Shown here: positions 5,602-9,834 of the stretch, piece after piece | Numbering within the stretch: position 1 is the first letter of the stretch | Layout of the letters: every line of letters starts with the position of its first letter | Source: Dehalococcoidia bacterium | Lineage (GTDB): Bacteria; Chloroflexota; Dehalococcoidia; GIF9; AB-539-J10 | Direction of reading: 5' to 3' | Length of the DNA stretch: 9,834 bases | NCBI GenBank assembly: GCA_030603265.1 | Contig: JAUVYD010000027.1 | Span: forward strand, 1 to 9,834 | Translations under genes and position numbers: made by a program | The notes under the pieces: generated by a model | What the model was told of the DNA's origin: nothing | Database searches by the model: none | What the model saw: only the letters and a program-made list of their open reading frames with translations

Positions 5602-6000
5602 ATGACTGAGTCTATGTTGACACGGGCGAGCGACAGCGAGCGCGCCGAGCAGGTCATACGGCAGAAGGATATACCGGCCGTCGAGCTGGCGCAGGGCGCA
5701 AGCGCGCGGCTGGTGGTGACGCCGGGGGCGACCGTCAGCCTTGTCGAGCAGGGCCCCTACTCGGAGCTTCCCCGTCACCGTCACGAGCAGGACAAGGTCA
5801 TCCTCGTCCTCGAGGGCGAGCGCGACGAGGCGCTGGACGGCAGGCTCTACCGCATCGGCGCGGGCGACATCCTCTACGTGCCCTCCGGCGCCGAGCACGG
5901 TGCGCTCACCTATGGCTCCGGCTGCAAGACAATCGAAATCTCCGCTCCGGCACGCGGCGACCTCGTCACGAAGCTGGAGGCGCTGCTCGACCGCCTCTGA
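5602..6000 (+). CDS. Single-domain cupin protein
   Basis: A 132-residue small beta-barrel (cupin) protein. Metal-binding motif 1 is LPRHRHEQDKVILVLEGE, with His59 and His61, and Asp64 where most cupins have Glu. Motif 2 is GAGDILYVPSGAEHGAL, with His99. Such proteins range from sugar-binding and regulatory folds to small dioxygenases and isomerases; the sequence alone does not pick a substrate. A very strong ribosome binding site, GGAGGAGGT (5587-5595), lies six bases before ATG. It follows the serA terminator by about 40 bases with no obvious promoter, so it may depend on read-through or a weak start there. It is separated from the MarR gene by 179 bases holding that gene's promoter. Confidence 0.85.
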   Translation: MTESMLTRASDSERAEQVIRQKDIPAVELAQGASARLVVTPGATVSLVEQGPYSELPRHRHEQDKVILVLEGERDEALDGRLYRIGAGDILYVPSGAEHGALTYGSGCKTIEISAPARGDLVTKLEALLDRL

Positions 6001-6090
6001 GCCGACCGGCGGTTCACAGCTCCCTTCGCGCCCGATGAGCACGGAAACACCCTCCCACACCTGGCACGCCGTCTCTGCCCCGCACACGAC

Positions 6091-6119
6091 TTGACAACCC
6101 GACCACGCCCTATTACATT
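6091..6119 (+). promoter_or_regulatory. Promoter of the MarR regulator gene
   Basis: A perfect TTGACA (6091-6096), 17 bases, then TACATT (6114-6119, four of six). Transcription would start near 6126. The imperfect repeat TACATT (6114-6119) / ATTGTA (6132-6137) spans the -10 and start region, where an autorepressing MarR protein would bind; this operator is tentative. Confidence 0.6.
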
Positions 6120-6179
6120 GCAGACGTATAGATTGTAGAGGGTATTCCCGCCTGCGCAACAAGCGGGGAGGAGGACAGC

Positions 6180-6644
6180 ATGTCAAACCCGAGCACACAG
6201 CTTTGCTTCAAGCTGGGACGCGTCGTTCGGCGCGTGCAGCAATACTACGAACAACGACTCCACCCATTCGGCCTCACTCCCTCTCAGTTCTTCGTCCTGG
6301 ACGCGCTCTGGTCGAAGGACGGCGTCAGCATCGGCGAGCTTGGAGAACAGGTCTCGCTCGATACCTCCACTCTCACGGGCATCCTCGACCGGCTGGAACG
6401 CAACGGGCTGGTTGAACGACACCAGAACCCGGCCGACCGCCGCTCCGTGCTTGTGACCCTCACAGACCGCGCCCGCGAGCTGGAGCCACAGGTGATGCCC
6501 CTGGTCAAGGAACTGGACGTATCGCTACGCCATTCGTTCCCCGCCGCCGACATGGGCGTGTTCGAGCGGTTGCTGGACTCGTTCACGGATGTACTCGACA
6601 AGAGGGCAAGCGGCAAGGAGGACGCCGGACAGAAGGGAGACTGA
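6180..6644 (+). CDS. MarR-family transcriptional regulator
   Basis: A 154-residue winged-helix dimeric regulator. The N-terminal dimerisation helix runs from LCFKLGRVVRRVQQYYEQ, followed by LTPSQFFVLDALW (32-44). The helix-turn-helix spans SIGELGEQVSLDTSTLTGILDR (50-71), then RNGLVER and the wing NPADRRSVLVTLT (83-95) with the hallmark DRR. A C-terminal helix (about 97-141) completes the dimer interface, and a charged tail follows. GGGGAGGAGG (6165-6174) lies five bases before ATG. MarR proteins usually repress their own promoter and a neighbour until a phenolic or oxidising ligand binds. Here the neighbour overlaps by one base (stop TGA and start ATG share position 6644), so that short gene belongs to the same transcript. 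Confidence 0.93.
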   Translation: MSNPSTQLCFKLGRVVRRVQQYYEQRLHPFGLTPSQFFVLDALWSKDGVSIGELGEQVSLDTSTLTGILDRLERNGLVERHQNPADRRSVLVTLTDRARELEPQVMPLVKELDVSLRHSFPAADMGVFERLLDSFTDVLDKRASGKEDAGQKGD

Positions 6645-6877
6645 TGTCCCTGACACGTGAGATAAAGGACTTCGCCCTCGACCTCGGCTACAGCAAGGCG
6701 GGCGTCACGACAGCAGACCCGTTCACCCGGTGCGCCGAGGACATGCATTCGCGCTACGCCGCGTGGGCGCTCGGCAGGCTCGGCGGGGCGGCGGCAAAGG
6801 CGGCCGTGGAGAAGGCGCTCTCACAGGAGACGGACGAGTCAGCGAAGGGCGAGATGGAATCGGCGCTCGCAGTCTGA
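6644..6877 (+). pseudogene. QueG-like reductase remnant: N-terminus fused to HEAT-type C-terminus
   Basis: A 77-residue frame with a good binding site (AAGGGAG, about five bases before ATG) that overlaps the MarR stop by one base. Residues 1-38 (LTREIKDFALDLGYSKAGVT, then ADPFTR and HSRY) match the start of epoxyqueuosine reductase/QueG-like iron-sulfur proteins. Residues 39-77 (AAWALGRLGGAAAKAA, then VEKAL and MESALAV) read as a HEAT-like repeat, as found at the C-terminus of QueG-type proteins. The cobalamin and 4Fe-4S parts in between are entirely absent, and there are no Cys clusters. The best explanation is an in-frame deletion of roughly 300 codons around residue 38. The frame, start and coupling are intact, so it may still be translated; a genuine small HEAT protein is the alternative. 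Confidence 0.55.
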
Positions 6878-6917
6878 GACAGCCAAGCACGTCGACCGGT
6901 AGCCCTCAAGGAACTCC

Positions 6918-7718
6918 CTACGGCAGTTCCGTAAGGAAGTAGTGCATCCCGCCGCCCACGAGCAGCGTCTGGCCAGTCACGTAGCTTGAGGCATCCGAAG
7001 CCAGAAAGGCAGCCACCTTCCCGAACTCCTCTGGAGTCCCGTAACGGCCCAGCGGAATGATGCGGTCCTGCGCGGCTCTGACATCCTCGCGCCCCTTGTA
7101 GAGCGCATCAGTTATCGGCGTCTTCACGTGCCCGGGCGCGATGCAGTTCACCCGGATACCGGACTGCCCATACATGGTTCCCAGCGTCTGCGTCATGTTG
7201 ATGACGCCGGCCTTCGCCGCTCCATAGGCCACAGACGTCTTGTACGGGACCATCGCCGCGAGAGAGGAGATGTTCACAATGTTCCCGGGCCTGCCAGCAC
7301 CCTCCCAGTAGCGAATGAGGGCGCGCGAGCAGAGGAACTGCGAGGTGAGGTTGAATCGCAGCGTGTAATCCCACTCATCGAGCGACATGTCCGAGATGGA
7401 GATCATGCGCGGTCGAGCGACACCACCAACGTTGTTCACGAGCACATCCACGTGCTCGAACGCTTCGAGCGTCGCCTCCAGCATCCTCTCCACACTCTCT
7501 TCGTCCATCACATCCGTCGGAACGACCAAGGCCTTCCGACCCTGCTCCTCAACGAGACGCTGCGTGTCCTTCGCCAGTTCCGCGTCTATCTCGGCGATGA
7601 CCACGTCCGCGCCGGCGCGAGCCAGCACGGCGGCGATACCCTGGCCCACCCCACGCCCCGCACCGGTGACGATGGCCACCTTGCCCCCAAGGTTACACAA
7701 GCCCTCAATGCTCTGCAT
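6918..7718 (-). CDS. Short-chain dehydrogenase/reductase (SDR)
   Basis: A 266-residue classical SDR using NAD(P)(H) to interconvert an alcohol and a ketone; the substrate is not determinable. Motifs: cofactor loop TGAGRGVGQG (18-27); acidic Glu43 at the end of the second strand (VVIAEID), favouring NAD over NADP; NNVGG (95-99); Asn123; catalytic Ser152 in NISSLAA, Tyr165 and Lys169 in YGAAK; and PGHVKTPI (195-202). It closes with the usual SSYVTGQTLLVGGG. The open frame continues to 7781, but AAAGGAG (7726-7732) lies seven bases before ATG 7718 and fits the family's normal N-terminus. It lies 88 bases downstream of the lipoprotein gene on the same strand, with no terminator visible between, so co-transcription is possible. 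The general pattern resembles FabG/glucose dehydrogenase-type enzymes. Confidence 0.95.
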   Translation of the reverse strand: MQSIEGLCNLGGKVAIVTGAGRGVGQGIAAVLARAGADVVIAEIDAELAKDTQRLVEEQGRKALVVPTDVMDEESVERMLEATLEAFEHVDVLVNNVGGVARPRMISISDMSLDEWDYTLRFNLTSQFLCSRALIRYWEGAGRPGNIVNISSLAAMVPYKTSVAYGAAKAGVINMTQTLGTMYGQSGIRVNCIAPGHVKTPITDALYKGREDVRAAQDRIIPLGRYGTPEEFGKVAAFLASDASSYVTGQTLLVGGGMHYFLTELP

Positions 7719-7806
7719 GCCACTTCTCCTTTCAATGTGGGCGCACCCGCCCGACGGCACGGTCTCACGACCCTCTGACACACCATCAATGCAGCCGAAT
7801 CCGCTG

Positions 7807-8730
7807 CTACAACAGGCTGCCCTGCGGCACGCCGAACATCAGGTCGGCTGCCGCCCGCTTCAGCGCCTCGGCGTCGCTCAGCGTGAGTCCGGCGTATGGC
7901 AGTCCGCGCAGCTCGCCGAGTCCTATCATCATCATCGGCCTGTCCTCCGACCGAATCAGGCCTCCGTCAGCGCCAACGTCGTGCACCCAGTCGACGAATG
8001 ACTTGTAGACCTGCTCGTGTTCACCCTCGTTCGCGGGCCAGTATGACGTGTACTCAATCCCGTTGTACAGAGCAACGAAGCGCTCCATGCCCTCCGGGCC
8101 GACCCATTCGAGCTGCGCGTAGTCCTCACCAGCAGTGAATATCTGCTGGATGATGCGGCCGTTCTTGCCAGTGGTGACAGTCATCTCGTAGTCGAGGCTC
8201 CCACCCCGGCAGGTCATCAAGACGAGCCCTTCCGACTCCTGCACGATGATGAGCATGTCGTCCTCAGGCGACTCGACGATGCACACGCTGTCCTGTTCGT
8301 CAGAATCCTGTGAAAGATGCACAGAGCAGAGCGTGGCATCCGCGAGCCAGGGTGGCGCCTCCGGGAATATCATCCATGGCGCCAGTTCCAGCAGCGCACC
8401 CCGCTCCGGCACATCAATCCTGACCCGCTCGTGACGGGCCCACGTGGCGTCCCACGCATCCTGAGCAGACTCTCCACAGCTCATGTCAGAGAGTTGCTCC
8501 TCCAATGCCGCCGCCTCGCTCAGCGCGGCATCCCGCTCATCCGTCAGCGCATCGATACGCCCTCGCAGGTTATCAGCCTCGGCCTCCGCGGCATCCGCCC
8601 TGTCCTGCGCCGCGTCCAGCCCGGCAACCGCTGCATCGTAGTCTGCGGCAGGCACGCCCGGGGAACAGCCGGCAGACAGCAGGGCGAGGACCGGCATCAG
8701 CAGGAGAACGCCGCCACTCGTGAGTCTCAT
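7807..8730 (-). CDS. Lipoprotein with N-terminal coiled coil (unknown function)
   Basis: A 307-residue predicted membrane-anchored lipoprotein. Signal peptide MRLTSGGVLLLMPVLALLSA is followed by lipobox SAGC (Cys22). Residues about 30-84 are an Ala/Asp/Glu/Leu/Arg-rich coiled coil (for example LDAAQDRADAAEAEADNLRG), probably a spacer or oligomerisation rod. A globular part (about 90-307) follows, with Cys at 85, 135, 150 and 174 that could form disulfides outside the membrane, and aromatic stretches such as LAPWMIF and EYTSYWP. No family is recognised. The frame also allows ATG 8736, but AGGGAG (8740-8745) is only three bases from that and nine from ATG 8730. It may be the first gene of a unit with the dehydrogenase. 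A 13-base palindrome overlaps its binding site. Confidence 0.8.
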   Translation of the reverse strand: MRLTSGGVLLLMPVLALLSAGCSPGVPAADYDAAVAGLDAAQDRADAAEAEADNLRGRIDALTDERDAALSEAAALEEQLSDMSCGESAQDAWDATWARHERVRIDVPERGALLELAPWMIFPEAPPWLADATLCSVHLSQDSDEQDSVCIVESPEDDMLIIVQESEGLVLMTCRGGSLDYEMTVTTGKNGRIIQQIFTAGEDYAQLEWVGPEGMERFVALYNGIEYTSYWPANEGEHEQVYKSFVDWVHDVGADGGLIRSEDRPMMMIGLGELRGLPYAGLTLSDAEALKRAAADLMFGVPQGSLL

Positions 8731-8743
8731 CGTCATGTACTCC

Positions 8744-8756
8744 CTGCGGGCCGCAG
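8744..8756 (-). promoter_or_regulatory. Palindrome overlapping the lipoprotein ribosome binding site
   Basis: CTGCGG-G-CCGCAG is a perfect 13-base palindrome whose edge overlaps the AGGGAG binding site. It could be an operator half or a small hairpin limiting translation. Chance in GC-rich DNA is a real alternative. Confidence 0.25.
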
Positions 8757-8957
8757 CCCTATCCGCAGCCTAGCACGCGGATGGTATCACGGGACCAACC
8801 GCGCGTGGAAAACGTCGGTGGCGCGATGGCCACGCCAGCAGGAACAGACAGCCCCTGACCAGCCACACAGGCAGCCAGCCAGCCGGGCCCCTTCAGCATT
8901 CAGTCGCCCTGGCCGGAAGACAGAAGCCGTGCGGGACTCCTGCGCCGGGCAGACTCT

Positions 8958-9428
8958 TCACGCGACAGGCGCGTATATCTCGGTGAGAAGCGCCTCGAGC
9001 GGGACCTCGCGTGGGTCATTGAGGTAGACTTCGCGGGGCGGTCCGATGATGCGCTTCCCGTTCTTCTGAATCCACTCGAAGAGCGCGTCGTACGCCGGTC
9101 CGCAGTCCTCGTACGGGCCCTCGTGGACCGTCTTCGCCATCGTGCCGCCGCGGAGCAGGTAGCCCGTAATCGCATCGGTGCCTTCCACCTCATTCGCCAC
9201 AGGAAGCGCCATGTCGAGGACCGCGTTCTTCTCGCGGTCGGCCATCTCCGCCTCCTCCCTCCCGGCCTCATGCATGATGGCGATGGGCGGGCCGACAATC
9301 TCGGCGCCGTGGGACCTTGCGTACTGAAAGAGCTCGTCCAGCACCCCCGCTATCTCCTCGTAGGCACCCCGTTTCCGCATTCCCAGGACGAACTGCGACT
9401 CAACATCAACGAGCGTTATCTCCGCCAT
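8958..9428 (-). CDS. GyrI-like effector-binding domain protein
   Basis: A 156-residue standalone protein of the GyrI/AraC-effector-binding fold, built from two similar halves. Half 1 has VLGMRKRGAYEEIAGVLDEL then GAEIVGPPIAIMHE and VLDMALPV. Half 2 has AKTVHEGPYEDCGPAYDALF then NGKRIIGPPREVYLNDP and LLTEIYAPV. The HEGPYE, GPxxEVY and terminal LLTEIYAPV elements are typical. Members bind small hydrophobic or cationic ligands, or bind gyrase; with no DNA-binding domain it is a ligand sink, sensor or small hydrolase rather than a direct activator. The open frame runs to 9638, but the Pro/Arg-rich extension is not protein-like. A strong GGAGGGAGGAG precedes ATG 9428. The next gene on this strand starts 228 bases downstream, so it is probably monocistronic. 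Confidence 0.85.
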   Translation of the reverse strand: MAEITLVDVESQFVLGMRKRGAYEEIAGVLDELFQYARSHGAEIVGPPIAIMHEAGREEAEMADREKNAVLDMALPVANEVEGTDAITGYLLRGGTMAKTVHEGPYEDCGPAYDALFEWIQKNGKRIIGPPREVYLNDPREVPLEALLTEIYAPVA

Positions 9429-9488
9429 GCTCCTCCCTCCTCGGCGTCCGTCCCGGCACGCCGGCCATGCGGGTGCCTGTCGACTCAA

Positions 9489-9517
9489 TTGGTATCCTGC
9501 CGCGGTCATTCTGTCAA
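9489..9517 (-). promoter_or_regulatory. Candidate promoter of the GyrI-like gene
   Basis: On the minus strand, a perfect TTGACA (9517-9512), 17 bases, then TACCAA (9494-9489, three of six). It is placed about 60 bases before the start codon. Confidence 0.4.
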
Positions 9518-9683
9518 GGCCTGCGGCGAAGAAGGAGCGCGCACCTGCTCGTGGCGGGTGCGGAACCAAGGACCATCGTGGCAGGACGCCGGGAGCACAC
9601 GGCCCGGGACCAACCCCGTCAGCCTGCAATTGCGCCATTTCCGTGTAGAGGCACGCTGCACACCACCCATCACCCCCTCCTGC

Positions 9684-9709
9684 GGGCAGGCTCAGAGGCC
9701 TGCCCCTAC
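9684..9709 (-). repeat. REP-type hairpin with GTAG prefix
   Basis: Reading the minus strand: GTAG (9709-9706), then GGGCAGGC, a six-base loop CTCTGA, and GCCTGCCC (ending at 9684), a perfect eight-pair stem. A GTAG or GGAG tetranucleotide directly before a short hairpin is the defining layout of REP elements cut by RAYT enzymes. It shares no sequence with the repeat around the transposase in this window. Confidence 0.55.
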
Positions 9710-9834
9710 ATCACGTGCCGCATTCATCCTGTCCGTGAACACAACCATGTCCAATGCACCAAACTACGGGCGAGGCATGCCGTCGCAGCTCGGAACAGCA
9801 CACCACAGAACACCCGACACACCAACTCTCGCTG

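Larger units (their letters stand above)
9429..9834. other. Gene-free end region
   Basis: About 400 bases with no convincing gene in any frame. It holds the leader and promoter of the GyrI-like gene near 9489-9517 and the REP-type hairpin at 9684-9709. Beyond 9710 nothing recognisable is seen, and no partial gene appears to run in from the right edge. Confidence 0.6.

Noticed and set aside
6908..6933. Hairpin GGAACT/AGTTCC between the QueG remnant and the dehydrogenase
   Set aside because: Short stem overlapping the last codons of the dehydrogenase, no T tract on either strand, and a competing alternative fold.
8860..8885. Short AGCC tandem repeat
   Set aside because: Only about four units; too short to be meaningful in GC-rich DNA.
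8317..9027. 236-codon plus-strand frame across the lipoprotein start and intergenic region
   Set aside because: Arg/Pro/Gln-rich antisense of a clear lipoprotein gene, running through non-coding DNA and into the GyrI-like gene.
9429..9638. N-terminal extension of the GyrI-like protein
   Set aside because: Composition is not protein-like, it runs through the promoter, and a strong binding site supports the start at 9428.

Overview
This is a GC-rich bacterial chromosomal window with about a dozen genes on both strands. Strong purine-rich ribosome binding sites precede most starts, and there is one clean intrinsic terminator. The mix of genes (type-I-like SerA, META-domain lipoproteins, a standalone GyrI-like protein, a QueG-like remnant) would fit an uncultured Chloroflexota/SAR202-type or similar environmental genome. 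That placement is an inference from general resemblance, not something the sequence proves.

Layout. (1) Positions 1-1076 hold a tandem family of small secreted META/HslJ-like lipoproteins: the tail of one copy, then two complete copies whose mature N-termini are almost identical. (2) Positions 1075-2029 hold a REP-associated (RAYT/Y1) transposase framed by a perfect 26-bp inverted repeat. A third, diverged copy of the repeat follows, carrying a relic of the transposase's last codons. (3) Positions 2140-3605 are an accessory cassette with a codon mix unlike its neighbours. It has a small, extremely basic Ser/Lys/Arg-rich protein directly abutting a gene for an uncharacterised protein with TIR/deoxyribosyltransferase-like motifs, and then, convergent, a tiny standalone GIY-YIG nuclease. 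(4) Positions 3837-5560 are a self-contained serA unit (3-phosphoglycerate dehydrogenase) with an extended -10 promoter and a strong terminator. (5) Positions 5602-6877 hold a cupin, then a MarR-family regulator with its own promoter, overlapping by one base a 77-residue protein. That protein looks like the two ends of a QueG-type reductase joined after loss of the middle. (6) Positions 6918-9428 are on the minus strand: a GyrI-like effector-binding protein, a coiled-coil lipoprotein, and a short-chain dehydrogenase. (7) The last 400 bases hold no gene, but contain a promoter for the GyrI-like gene and a second, unrelated REP-type hairpin with the classic GTAG prefix.

Working together: serA is housekeeping serine synthesis. 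The MarR gene probably controls itself and the overlapping remnant. The basic protein and the TIR-like protein are almost certainly translated as a coupled pair. With the nearby nuclease and the transposase they form the part of the window most likely to be a little-known, possibly defence-related, system. Several natural starts lie downstream of the longest open frame (serA, dehydrogenase, GyrI-like, GIY-YIG, first lipoprotein); these were chosen from ribosome binding sites.
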